In this document: piece by piece, positions 31,762 to 39,559 of the stretch
How positions within the stretch are numbered: the first letter of the stretch is position 1
Layout of the letters: each line of letters begins with the position of its first letter
DNA from: a bacterium
Lineage (GTDB): Bacteria > Desulfobacterota > Desulfocorpusculales > Desulfocorpusculum
Direction of reading: 5' to 3'
Assembly (NCBI GenBank): GCA_037481695.1
Contig: JBBFLE010000024.1
Span: forward strand, 1-41,374
DNA length: 41,374 bases
Made by a program: the position numbers and the translations under genes
Notes under the pieces: generated by a model
What the model was told of the DNA's origin: nothing
Databases searched by the model: none
What the model saw: the letters and a program-made list of their open reading frames with translations, nothing else

Positions 31762-33726
31762 CTAGCCCTCCAATATGCCCCTTTCCACAAAATCCTGGTA
31801 CACATAATCCAAGCCAAGGTTTTGGAGAATCTCCCTGGTGGGGATCCCTTGGGTGTTCCAACCCTTGTATCGGTAGTATTCCTCCAGGAGCTGGTTCTCG
31901 TATTCGGGGAACCGTTTCTTCCAGTGATCCTCTGGAGGACGCTCGTCTTGCCTTCTCATTCCTTTTCTGATGTTTATGGATCTGACCAGATTTCTTATCC
32001 TGCTGGCCGCGCTCCACAGGGAATCCTCATCCATGTCCAGACCCGTGGCATAAGAGATCAAAGGCGCCAGGTTATGGATGTGGTAAGGCGGCTTCAGAGG
32101 GAAAGAAGACAGTCCGGCACATATGCCTGTGGAGTCGTCTATGTAGTGCATTATCTCTTGCCAGTCCACCAACTCGCAGATGACATCCACAGAGGGATAA
32201 AATGGGAACACCTTCCCCTCCTCACCCCATTCCAGGATGAACTCCTTGAACTTTTCTTCCTTGCCGCTGGGCACCTGCACCCAGTCTCTCACAAACTCCT
32301 CCCTGACGTCTTTGGGCAATGGCGTCTGAGGTATCTGACCTTCGATCTGGGTGATGTTTATTTTCTCACCCGTAGCCCACATCAAGAAATAAATGGGGTT
32401 TAACATGCCCAATTTGATGGGTATCTGCTCATGTTTTTTTATGGTGTTGTGATCATAGGCCTCTGCTCCCTTTCCTATGCGGCGAGCTGCCCAATAGACT
32501 CCGTCTGCCAGGACATCACCTATCCCCTCCCTCCTGACAATTCTGTCCAACAGCCAGTTGAACTTTCCCTCGGTGTCAGAGGGCATACCATCTAGGTCTT
32601 TGTCGGTCAGGATTCCTGCCTCATACAGCTCCAAGGCAAAGGCCATGACCTGGGGAGCGGAGAAACCGTCTACTCCATACTCCTGTGCCCGGCCGGCTAT
32701 CCTTAGGCCGAATTCCAGATCATCGGCCATGGCTGCCATCACATAGGTGAGCTTGGAAAAGCATTTCATGGTATAAGTAGGGTATCCGGGGATGGAGATG
32801 ATGCCAGCACAACGCACCGGACAGTTGTAACAGCTTATGAGCCTCTTTCTGGCCGACTCCAGTGCTTCGGTCCATTTCTTTTCCACCTCTTTGTTCCAGA
32901 AGTCCTTGCGTCTATGTCTGGCATTTCCCCAGGCAAAGGCAATGGTGTGCCACTCCTCATCGTGCACGGCCATTTCCTGGGGAGAGCCTATCCTGGCCAG
33001 AATGGGGGGCACTCCCTTCAGGGGGTTGTTGGCCCTGTGCTGTATGTATTCCAGGACTTGGTTGCATATCTCCATGAACTCGGAGGACTTGGCTATGTTG
33101 ATATCCTTTGTGCCCCGCACCGCTATGGCCTTGAGGTTCTTGTCGCCCATAATGGCGCCCAAACCCAGCCTGCTGGCACTTCCCCTGTGACTCTCTATGG
33201 AGGAGAAATAGACCCGGTTCTCACCCGCCAAGCCTATGGCCATTACCTGGGCCTTGGGCTCTTTTAGTTCCTCACGAATGAGCTCTGCGGTCTCGTAGGT
33301 GCTCTTTCCTTTGAGATGGCTGGCATCCCTTATCTCTACCTTGTCGTTGTTGATCCATATGTACACCAGATCAGGAGACTTACCCTTGATAATAACCTTG
33401 TCATATCCTGCATACTTGAGCTCAGGCGCCCAAAATCCGCCCATCATGGAGTAGCCCATTAGCAGGGTCTGGGGGGAAATGGATGAAATGATTGTTCTGT
33501 TGGCCCCTGGGGCAGGGGTCCCGCATAGGAGTCCCGAGCTGAAGATCAGAAGGTTTTCGGGAGAAAATGGTTCTACCTCTGGAGGCACCCTTTCCCACAA
33601 AATCTTGGAATTGGTTCCCAGTCCCCCAAGGTATAGAGGTGTAAGCCTGGGGTCGGTCTCCACCCTCTCGATGTTTCCTCTGGACAGATCGATTTCCAAG
33701 TTGAATCCTGTCTCGGAATACCTCAT
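31762..33726 (-). CDS. bamB: BamB, tungsten benzoyl-CoA reductase catalytic subunit
   Basis: Reduces benzoyl-CoA to cyclohexa-1,5-diene-1-carbonyl-CoA without ATP, at a W-bis-pterin site. 654 residues, of the aldehyde:ferredoxin oxidoreductase family. A [4Fe-4S] cluster is bound by Cys299, 302, 306 (CYNCPVRC) and a distal Cys536 (STGICAG). From the chosen start, Glu251, His260 and Cys322 fall on the numbers I recall for the Geobacter BamB active site, which supports both function and start. ATG 33726 follows GGGGGAAG. An in-frame extension to 33864 lies across the leader. Transcription should begin near 33882 from the promoter at 33889-33917, giving a leader of about 155 nt. Confidence 0.96.
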   Translation of the reverse strand: MRYSETGFNLEIDLSRGNIERVETDPRLTPLYLGGLGTNSKILWERVPPEVEPFSPENLLIFSSGLLCGTPAPGANRTIISSISPQTLLMGYSMMGGFWAPELKYAGYDKVIIKGKSPDLVYIWINNDKVEIRDASHLKGKSTYETAELIREELKEPKAQVMAIGLAGENRVYFSSIESHRGSASRLGLGAIMGDKNLKAIAVRGTKDINIAKSSEFMEICNQVLEYIQHRANNPLKGVPPILARIGSPQEMAVHDEEWHTIAFAWGNARHRRKDFWNKEVEKKWTEALESARKRLISCYNCPVRCAGIISIPGYPTYTMKCFSKLTYVMAAMADDLEFGLRIAGRAQEYGVDGFSAPQVMAFALELYEAGILTDKDLDGMPSDTEGKFNWLLDRIVRREGIGDVLADGVYWAARRIGKGAEAYDHNTIKKHEQIPIKLGMLNPIYFLMWATGEKINITQIEGQIPQTPLPKDVREEFVRDWVQVPSGKEEKFKEFILEWGEEGKVFPFYPSVDVICELVDWQEIMHYIDDSTGICAGLSSFPLKPPYHIHNLAPLISYATGLDMDEDSLWSAASRIRNLVRSINIRKGMRRQDERPPEDHWKKRFPEYENQLLEEYYRYKGWNTQGIPTREILQNLGLDYVYQDFVERGILEG

Positions 33727-33864
33727 GTCTTCCCCCCAATTTTTTAAAGCTGAAGGATTCTGCCTTGCCGGCTCAAGAACAAGGAAATGGCCGGTGTCAG
33801 TGTTATTGCGACCCCAAGGCCTGGCCTTAAAGGCAAGGGCCTGGGACCTCATCGCTAAATTCAA

Positions 33865-33885
33865 ACTAGTCTCTTTGCAACTAGT
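33865..33885. promoter_or_regulatory. bamB operator, paired ACTAGT sites
   Basis: ACTAGT at 33865-33870 and at 33880-33885, a 15-bp repeat with CTCTTTGCA between. It begins three bases downstream of the -10 hexamer, so a bound protein would block initiation. The same arrangement occurs before padR (39507-39527). Confidence 0.7.
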
Positions 33886-33888
33886 ATC

Positions 33889-33917
33889 AATCTATCTGGT
33901 CGCCCAAATCTTGTCAA
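33889..33917 (-). promoter_or_regulatory. bamB promoter
   Basis: On the minus strand TTGACA (33917-33912), a 17-nt spacer, TAGATT (33894-33889). A run of A just upstream of the -35 could serve as an UP element. Confidence 0.7.
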
Positions 33918-34135
33918 CACTTTTTTTTGACCCTAAGGTGGCCTTGGGAGAAGATTGCTGGATGAAAATGTGGATTCTTGGAAGCCATTGTTGCCAAGGA
34001 TCCATGCGGTGGGTGGCTACAGCCTAACCCATCGGTATTTTTAGGTATTTTTGGACTCAGGGCAGGGATTTAGCTCATGTGGAAATTGGGGGGTGCATTG
34101 GAACATGAATCAGTTCATACCTGGATATCCTGAAC
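33918..34135. other. non-coding region between the BcrA-type gene and the bamB promoter
   Basis: No gene is visible. It holds an A/T run at about 33921-33929 against the bamB promoter, and two T5 tracts at 34038-34042 and 34048-34052, ten bases apart. An inverted repeat AGTTCA-N13-TGAACT (34112-34136) touches the stop of the upstream gene but lacks a T-run. Confidence 0.5.
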
Positions 34136-35032
34136 TCAGCCCAGCTGATCCCCTGATGATGAACCTTGGACCTGGCGGTTTTTCTCAAGCATGGATTTGG
34201 CCAACAAAGCGGCTCCTATGGCCCCTGCCAGCTGGGTGTCGTATCTGGGTTTGAGGCTTCTTAGGCCGATTTCTCTCTCTATTCGCGTCACAACCCCTGG
34301 ATTTTTAGCTATCCCGCCTGTGACGGCAAATTCCTTTTCCACCCCAATTCTTTCCAACATCAAAACCACCTTGCGGGCCATGGCCGAGCAATAGGCTGCC
34401 AGGACCCTCTCCTTGGGCCAACCTGAGCGAAGAAGCCTGGAAGCCTCACTCTTGGCAAAGACCACACAGGTGCTGCTAACAGGGGGAGGCTCCTCCTCCA
34501 CTCTTAGGGAAAGCTCACCCATCTCCTGAAGGCCAAGACCCATCAGCTCGGCCAAAACTTCCATGCCCCGTCCGGTGCCTGCCGCACATTTGTCGTTCAT
34601 GAGAAAAGACAGGACCTTTCCTTCATGGTCGCAACGAATGGCCTTACAATCCTGCCCTCCCATGTCCAAGATGGTGCGCACCGAAGGACCGTAGATGAAG
34701 TTAGCGCCTTTGGCATGGCAAGCTATCTCGGTTACCGTGCGACCGGCAAAGGGCACATTCACCCTGCCATATCCCGTCCCTATGATATAATGAATCCCCT
34801 CTACGCTCAGACCCGTTTGTTCCAGAGCCCATTGCATGGCCTTTTGAGCGCTCTTAGCACTTTCGGAACCGGTATGGATGTTGGAGTAGCAGTAAAGCTC
34901 CCCGTCCAACATCACAACCGCCTGGGTGCTTACTGATCCCACATCCACCCCGGCTGTAATCAGCTGAGCTTCTCTCCAGTCCAGATCAGGGGAAATCCAT
35001 CTGGACTCAGGCCATGCGAAACTCTCTGACAT
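34136..35032 (-). CDS. BcrA/BadF-type ATPase, benzoyl-CoA reductase activase-like
   Basis: A 298-residue ASKHA-fold ATPase carrying one half of a bridging [4Fe-4S] cluster. ATP loops: AGVDVGSVSTQ (27-37) and DMGGQDCK (123-130). Cluster Cys149 (NDKCAAGTG) and Cys189 (SSTCVVFAKSE) are 40 apart, as in the activators of 2-hydroxyacyl-CoA dehydratases and in BcrA. Residues 1-25 are an extra N-terminal tail; ATG 35032 has AGGAGGAGG, so the tail is real. Together with the next gene upstream it makes a BcrA/BcrD-like pair, the ATP-driven electron pump of class I benzoyl-CoA reductase. The catalytic BcrB and BcrC are not in the window. Confidence 0.88.
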   Translation of the reverse strand: MSESFAWPESRWISPDLDWREAQLITAGVDVGSVSTQAVVMLDGELYCYSNIHTGSESAKSAQKAMQWALEQTGLSVEGIHYIIGTGYGRVNVPFAGRTVTEIACHAKGANFIYGPSVRTILDMGGQDCKAIRCDHEGKVLSFLMNDKCAAGTGRGMEVLAELMGLGLQEMGELSLRVEEEPPPVSSTCVVFAKSEASRLLRSGWPKERVLAAYCSAMARKVVLMLERIGVEKEFAVTGGIAKNPGVVTRIEREIGLRSLKPRYDTQLAGAIGAALLAKSMLEKNRQVQGSSSGDQLG

Positions 35033-35143
35033 TTCCTCCTCCTGCCCCTGCTTCTGTGAAGGCCCATCTGCAGGCTGGCTTGTGCCTAGGCCCCCTTAGC
35101 CGTGGGCCCAGAGCACCAATCCCAACAGAACTCGGACCCTGTC

Positions 35144-35914
35144 CTAGCTTGACTCCGCAGCCAGAATAGCAGCCCCCAGGGCACCCACCAGCTCGGGTTG
35201 ATCAGGGACTCTTACGGTAACTCCCAGGAGGTTGCTCAGGGCCTTTACCACTCCCACATTTCTGCCAACCCCTCCCACCAGAACCACTTCGGGTTCCACT
35301 CCCACCCGCCTCACCATAGAGGCTATTCTCTCTGCAATGGCATCGTGCACGGCCCTGGCCATGTCAGGCTTAGGGGTATTGGCATGCACAAGGGAGACCA
35401 CCTCGCTTTCTGCAAATACCGTACACTGGGCATTTATGCACACCTTTTCTGTGGCCTCCAGAGCCAGGGAACCCATTTCTTCAAGAGTCAATTCCAGGGC
35501 CCGAGCCATGGTCTCCAGGAAAACACCGGCTCCTGCTGCGCACCTGTCGTTTATGACAAAATCCACAAGCCTGCCCTGGCTGTCTGTCCTGAGGGCCCTG
35601 GCTTCCTCAGCCCCTACATCTATGACGGTTCTGGCCTGGGGGAACAGGTAAACCGCGCCTCTGGCATCTGCGCTGACCTCTGTGACACTGTCCTGGTGAA
35701 AACTCACCTGGAGCTTGCCGCATCCTGTGGCAACAACCTTCTGGACCCTCTCCCTGGAAACTCTAGCCAGCTCCAATGCCTCTGCGAAGGCCTTTTCTAC
35801 CGCCGCTGATGTGTCTCCTCCGGCCAGGACCAAGCTCCAACCCAGTATCTTGTTCTCCCCCAAAACCACCACCTTCACGCTCTTGGCCCCACAGTCCACC
35901 CCTGCCGTGATCAT
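35144..35914 (-). CDS. BcrD/BadG-type ATPase, benzoyl-CoA reductase activase-like
   Basis: A 256-residue partner of the ATPase at 34136. AGVDCGAKSVKVV (4-16) is the first phosphate loop. The second reads DVGAEEARAL (99-108), the BcrD form, rather than the DxGGQD of BcrA and of homodimeric dehydratase activators. Cluster Cys125 (NDRCAAGAG) and Cys164 (NAQCTVFAESE) are 39 apart. ATG 35914 has GGGGAG seven bases upstream; the open frame before it has no family match. One A-type and one D-type subunit side by side indicate a heterodimer. It is 111 bp before the A-type gene. Confidence 0.88.
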   Translation of the reverse strand: MITAGVDCGAKSVKVVVLGENKILGWSLVLAGGDTSAAVEKAFAEALELARVSRERVQKVVATGCGKLQVSFHQDSVTEVSADARGAVYLFPQARTVIDVGAEEARALRTDSQGRLVDFVINDRCAAGAGVFLETMARALELTLEEMGSLALEATEKVCINAQCTVFAESEVVSLVHANTPKPDMARAVHDAIAERIASMVRRVGVEPEVVLVGGVGRNVGVVKALSNLLGVTVRVPDQPELVGALGAAILAAESS

Positions 35915-36183
35915 CCCATCACTCCCCGAGACTCCTATATCCGAGAATATCCACCTGCCCAAGCCCCACCCAACACAGGACCACCATCAGGCGCAGCACA
36001 AGAAGAAGTTATCATCGGCCCAGGTCTTTGCACAAGCCGAACACTTTGATCGCCACAACGGAAATGCCCAGATTCAATTCTCCTTGAGGGGAGTCCAAGG
36101 CTTGGGAGAAGATCTCTGAAGGTATTGAATTCCCTTTGCTCAGCCAAAAAAATGAACCTGGCCCAAAAAAAAATCAAGGCGCC

Positions 36184-36675
36184 TTAGTCCAAATCCACCT
36201 CAGTCTTGCATCTGTTACACCTCATGGCTCCACGGAAAAGCTTGTTGCCACACTGAGGACAAATGTACCTCAGCTCCTCCTCCATGACCCATTTTTCTGT
36301 GCCCAACTCCCGCCTAAAGGGAACTGCCCTCAGGATGACTTTCTTGCCCACGCTCATGGGGAAATCCTCTATGTACCCGCAGGGAAACTCCTGGCACTGA
36401 TGGCAGCCCTGGTAGCCCCTTTGAGCTGTGCAGGCCCTTATTTCGCATTGCTCGCAGTGCATGAAACGGTTTTCTGAAAGGCAACCCTCGCACCTGATAT
36501 CTTCCTCGGTGAGCCCCTGACTGCCCGGAAGCGTTCCTTTTCCTGGGGAGTGGCCTTTGTAGAGCTCCACGAGCTTTTGCTTTAGTTTCTGGTTATGGTC
36601 CCTGTGTGCTATGAAAATGGCACACACCCCGCAGTAAAGCCCGCATGGTGCCAGAAAATTAGGATTGATCTCCAT
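36184..36675 (-). CDS. Cys-rich DUF3795-like protein with C-terminal zinc ribbon
   Basis: 163 residues with an N-terminal CGLYCGVC (11-18), several further Cys pairs (CEGC, CEQCEIRAC, CHQCQEFPC) and a C-terminal zinc ribbon CPQCGN...CNRC. The N-terminal part resembles DUF3795 proteins, small Cys-rich proteins of anaerobes with no assigned function. ATG 36675 has GGGGGAA upstream. It sits between dch and the ATPase pair on the same strand. It probably binds zinc or Fe-S; a role in cofactor assembly is a guess. Confidence 0.75.
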   Translation of the reverse strand: MEINPNFLAPCGLYCGVCAIFIAHRDHNQKLKQKLVELYKGHSPGKGTLPGSQGLTEEDIRCEGCLSENRFMHCEQCEIRACTAQRGYQGCHQCQEFPCGYIEDFPMSVGKKVILRAVPFRRELGTEKWVMEEELRYICPQCGNKLFRGAMRCNRCKTEVDLD

Positions 36676-36739
36676 GGTTGTTCCCCCTTTCCCACTCGGG
36701 CCTTTGGAAGAATCAATGGGGAGATGAGCCTGATGTAAC

Positions 36740-37510
36740 TTACTTCTCTTTCCAGACAGGCTGCCTTTTTTCTAGAAAGGCCTGGAGTCCTTCCAGGGCA
36801 TCATGGGTTGCCATGAGCTCTTTGAGATAGATCTCCTCTATGCGCCCAAGTCCTCTTGCCAAGGCCGTATCCCATCCCTCAACCACTGCCTTGCGGGCAA
36901 GTCTCAAGACCACCCCGCTTAGTTTTCCGAAACGAGAAGCCCAGGCCTGTGCTTCACCCTCCAGCTGCTCCTGAGGGACTACCTTGTTTACAAGCCCTAT
37001 CTCCAGGGCATCCTGAGCCGAGATGGTCTCTCCTGAGAGCACCAGCTCCATGGCCTTTTTTCTTCCTATGATTCTGGGAAAGGCCAGGGCTGCAATGGGC
37101 GGAAAGACCCCCACCTGTATCTCGGGTTGACCGAATCGGGCCTTGTCACCGGCCAAGACCATGTCGCAGTATGTTGCAAGCTCGCACCCGCCTCCCAGCG
37201 CTGCTCCCTGCACCACGGCCAGGCTAGGCACACCCAGGGAGTCCATCTTCCTGAAAATGGAATGAAAAACCTGTATCATGTAATCCGCTTTGTCCCCTAG
37301 GTGGTCTGCAACCTCCACACCTACTGAGAAGGCCTTTCCCTCGGCCCGGAAAACCAGCAGGTTGGGAGGAGAGCTGGCGAGCCCATCCAAGGCTCTGTTT
37401 ATCTCCTCCATCATCTGGATATTCATCCAGTTCAGAGGAGGTCTCTTCAGGGTAATCCAGGCCACCTTTTCCTTCAGCTCTTTTTCAATGAACTCGAAAC
37501 CTTCGGCCAT
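36740..37510 (-). CDS. dch: cyclohexa-1,5-diene-1-carbonyl-CoA hydratase
   Basis: Adds water to the dienoyl-CoA made by BamB, giving 6-hydroxycyclohexenoyl-CoA. A 256-residue crotonase: the opening LKRPPLNWMNIQMMEEINRAL is typical of Dch, then the oxyanion-hole loops SVGVEVADHLG and GAALGGGCELA, and the CoA/active-site region ARFGQPEIQVGVFPP. The start is ATG 37510, with AGGAGG; seven codons of open frame precede it. The general crotonase fold would also allow an ordinary enoyl-CoA hydratase, but the motif set and the position beside oah favour Dch. Confidence 0.9.
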   Translation of the reverse strand: MAEGFEFIEKELKEKVAWITLKRPPLNWMNIQMMEEINRALDGLASSPPNLLVFRAEGKAFSVGVEVADHLGDKADYMIQVFHSIFRKMDSLGVPSLAVVQGAALGGGCELATYCDMVLAGDKARFGQPEIQVGVFPPIAALAFPRIIGRKKAMELVLSGETISAQDALEIGLVNKVVPQEQLEGEAQAWASRFGKLSGVVLRLARKAVVEGWDTALARGLGRIEEIYLKELMATHDALEGLQAFLEKRQPVWKEK

Positions 37511-37542
37511 CTCCCACCTCCTAAGGTCCAAGCCTGCCGGCT

Positions 37543-37581
37543 AAACAAAGGCGGGACCCCTCCATGGGCCCCGCCCTTTTT
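37543..37581 (-). terminator. hairpin between oah and dch, possible attenuator
   Basis: On the minus strand GGCGGG (37575-37570) pairs with CCCGCC (37555-37550) over a 14-nt loop, flanked by AAA and TTTGTTT. It looks like a partial terminator seven bases after the oah stop and may lower transcription into dch. Confidence 0.6.
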
Positions 37582-37587
37582 ATGAGC

Positions 37588-38718
37588 TTAGCCTTGGGGC
37601 TTGGCCAACACGGCTTCCATAAGCTCCTGGTCAAAGGGATGGGCCTGGGCCAGAAGCTGCCTGTATTTGATGAAGTCTATGAGGTCCTTTCCTGTGATCT
37701 TCTTGGTATTGAAGGCGTTGAAGCCCAGATAAGCCTCGGTCATCATGTTCACGGATAGCCAGTGACGATTTGCAAGTTTCGTCATGTCCCAGAAGAATTT
37801 CTTCTTCATGCGTATTCCATCTATGGACTTAATGAGACAACCTGGGAAGAGATTGGTGAAGGTCCAGAGAATCTCGCCTACGGTCTGATCCAGAAGCGCC
37901 AGGTCTTTTGTAGCCTCTTTCACATAGGCCCTGGCCTTGGCCAGCTCCTCACCTTTTTTGAACTCGCCGTATACGATCTCTCCGTCCTCCACATACTTGT
38001 CGGTTATTACCTGAGGGTTACGTACCCACTTGTCCCCATCCTTGATTACAGGCACCACCTTGGAAATGAGCCCCAGCCTCTTCATCTTGTAGGCGCTCCA
38101 CACCTCGCAAGAGACACAGTTCCACATGGCATCTTCCATGCTGAGAAACCAGGGAAGGAAATCCGTGGAGCCGCCATCAGGGGCCGAGCCGTGGCGGGGA
38201 CCGGCCTGCCCGAAAACAGCCAGGTCAGAGGCCACTGTTATGTCACAGGCCATTCCTATCTCCTGGCCGCCTGCTACCCTCATGCCATTGACCCTACAGA
38301 TCACGGGCTTCTTGCAATTCAAGATCGCATCCACCATGCCGTTGAAAAGATCCATGTACAGGCCGTATTCCTGTGGATTGCCGCTGTAGTACTCGGCATA
38401 CTCTTTGGTGTTCCCGCCCGTGCAAAATGCATCTGTGCCCGCAGCGGTGAACACCACAGCCACCACGCTTCTGTCCATGGAGGCTTTGTGAAAACCCGAG
38501 ATCACCCCTTTTACCATCTCCGTGGTGTAGGAGTTATATTGCCTGGGATTGTTCAAGATAACCCAGGCCGAGTACAGTCCTTCCACTGGTTGACCTTTGG
38601 GATCCAGGATGGGGCGTTTCTCATAGATGGTGCATGGGGCCTCTTTACCAAAATGCTCATCCCCCCAAAGGTCGTGATCCTTCATGCCTCTTTCTTTGGG
38701 TAGCCAATCCAGGGACAT
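37588..38718 (-). CDS. oah: 6-oxocyclohex-1-ene-1-carbonyl-CoA hydrolase, ring opening
   Basis: Cleaves the C ring of 6-oxocyclohexenoyl-CoA to 3-hydroxypimeloyl-CoA; known as BamA and used as a marker of anaerobic aromatic degradation. 376 residues, longer than ordinary crotonases, as expected. Recognisable parts are the N-terminal DHDLWGDEHFG, VILNNPRQYNSYTTEMVKG, TDAFCTGGNTKEYAEYY, VNGMRVAGGQEIGMACDI and GQAGPRHGSAPDGGSTDFLP. ATG 38718 has AGGAGG. It follows padR by 120 bp, so it should be under the padR promoter and lead the dch-side transcript. Confidence 0.97.
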   Translation of the reverse strand: MSLDWLPKERGMKDHDLWGDEHFGKEAPCTIYEKRPILDPKGQPVEGLYSAWVILNNPRQYNSYTTEMVKGVISGFHKASMDRSVVAVVFTAAGTDAFCTGGNTKEYAEYYSGNPQEYGLYMDLFNGMVDAILNCKKPVICRVNGMRVAGGQEIGMACDITVASDLAVFGQAGPRHGSAPDGGSTDFLPWFLSMEDAMWNCVSCEVWSAYKMKRLGLISKVVPVIKDGDKWVRNPQVITDKYVEDGEIVYGEFKKGEELAKARAYVKEATKDLALLDQTVGEILWTFTNLFPGCLIKSIDGIRMKKKFFWDMTKLANRHWLSVNMMTEAYLGFNAFNTKKITGKDLIDFIKYRQLLAQAHPFDQELMEAVLAKPQG

Positions 38719-38838
38719 CTCAACCTCCTTTTCTTCTCTGGTTTCTTTCTGGTTTTATTTGGGAAAATCCACGTTTCGAGTCATCTTGCCTGTGTCTGCC
38801 TGCAGCTCATGGTTCTTGTGCCTTTCCCCTCGCCTTCA

Positions 38839-39444
38839 TCACCCCCTCTCAGCAAACTTCTTTTGCGCTCCGCTGTATTTTTCCTTTTCATCCAAAAAGG
38901 CCACCTGGGACCATTCCTGACATCGCTCCACTCGGTCCAACATGACATTTAAATGGTGGAGTTCGCTTCTGAACCTATCATGGTCTTTTTCCAAAACCAG
39001 GAAGCGGTTCAAAGGAGTCCTACCCCGGTATTCCTCCATCCTCTTTCTGAGGCTCTTTATGGTCTTTTCCAGCAAAACCTTTTTCTGTTTGAGGCACTCC
39101 AGAGCCTTTTCCCTGCCCAGGGCAAAGATGAAAAAATACCCAAGATTGGATAGGTCATAGGTGATGTTCTTGTCCAGAAGAGATTTCTCAACCAGCCTGG
39201 CCAACCGCTCCTTACCCTTGGGAGTCAGGCTGTACACCCGTCTTTCGGGCATGAGGCCCTCTCTCTCCCTCCTGGAGCTTACCATCTGTTGCTCTTCCAG
39301 GGCTGCTAAGGTCTTGTAGATCATAGGTGGGCTTATCTTGGCCCAGGAGTCCATACGGTGTACCTTAACCAGCTGGTTGATCTGGTAGCCGTGCATCGGC
39401 TCATCCAAGAGAAAACCCATCACCACCAGCTCATACTTAGACAT
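38839..39444 (-). CDS. PadR-family regulator heading the bam block
   Basis: 201 residues. The winged helix is at about 1-80 (LVVMGFLLDEPMHGYQINQLV, then PPMIYKTLAALEEQQMV, with the wing MPERRVYSLTPKG). The helical C-terminal dimerisation part spans about 90-200 and is the likely effector site. ATG 39444 has AGGAGG. PadR proteins usually repress and release DNA on binding a small phenolic or acyl ligand; benzoyl-CoA or a relative would be logical here. Its own promoter carries the ACTAGT pair that also precedes bamB, which suggests autoregulation plus control of bam. It is first in the minus-strand block. Confidence 0.88.
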   Translation of the reverse strand: MSKYELVVMGFLLDEPMHGYQINQLVKVHRMDSWAKISPPMIYKTLAALEEQQMVSSRREREGLMPERRVYSLTPKGKERLARLVEKSLLDKNITYDLSNLGYFFIFALGREKALECLKQKKVLLEKTIKSLRKRMEEYRGRTPLNRFLVLEKDHDRFRSELHHLNVMLDRVERCQEWSQVAFLDEKEKYSGAQKKFAERG

Positions 39445-39506
39445 CCTGAGCCTCCTACCAGTGTGGCCAGAGAAGTTCCCTTAAGTGGCCAGCTAATATA
39501 CTTCTA

Positions 39507-39527
39507 ACTAGTATCTTTATAACTAGT
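39507..39527. promoter_or_regulatory. padR operator, paired ACTAGT sites
   Basis: ACTAGT at 39507-39512 and 39522-39527, a 15-bp repeat with ATCTTTATA between. The bamB copy has CTCTTTGCA in the same place, so TCTTT is also shared. It begins three bases after the -10 position. Confidence 0.7.
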
Positions 39528-39530
39528 CTT

Positions 39531-39559
39531 ACTTACCCTACATGGAAGGGGGATGTCAA
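39531..39559 (-). promoter_or_regulatory. padR promoter
   Basis: On the minus strand TTGACA (39559-39554), a 17-nt spacer, GTAAGT (39536-39531), or TAAGTA with an 18-nt spacer. An A-rich run lies upstream of the -35. The distance from -35 to operator equals that at bamB (32 bases). Confidence 0.6.

Noticed and set aside
34136-35914. ATPase pair read as a 2-hydroxyglutaryl-CoA dehydratase activator
   Set aside because: Those are homodimers with DxGGQD in the single protein; here one subunit has the BcrD-type DVGAEE, so a BcrA/BcrD-like heterodimer fits better.
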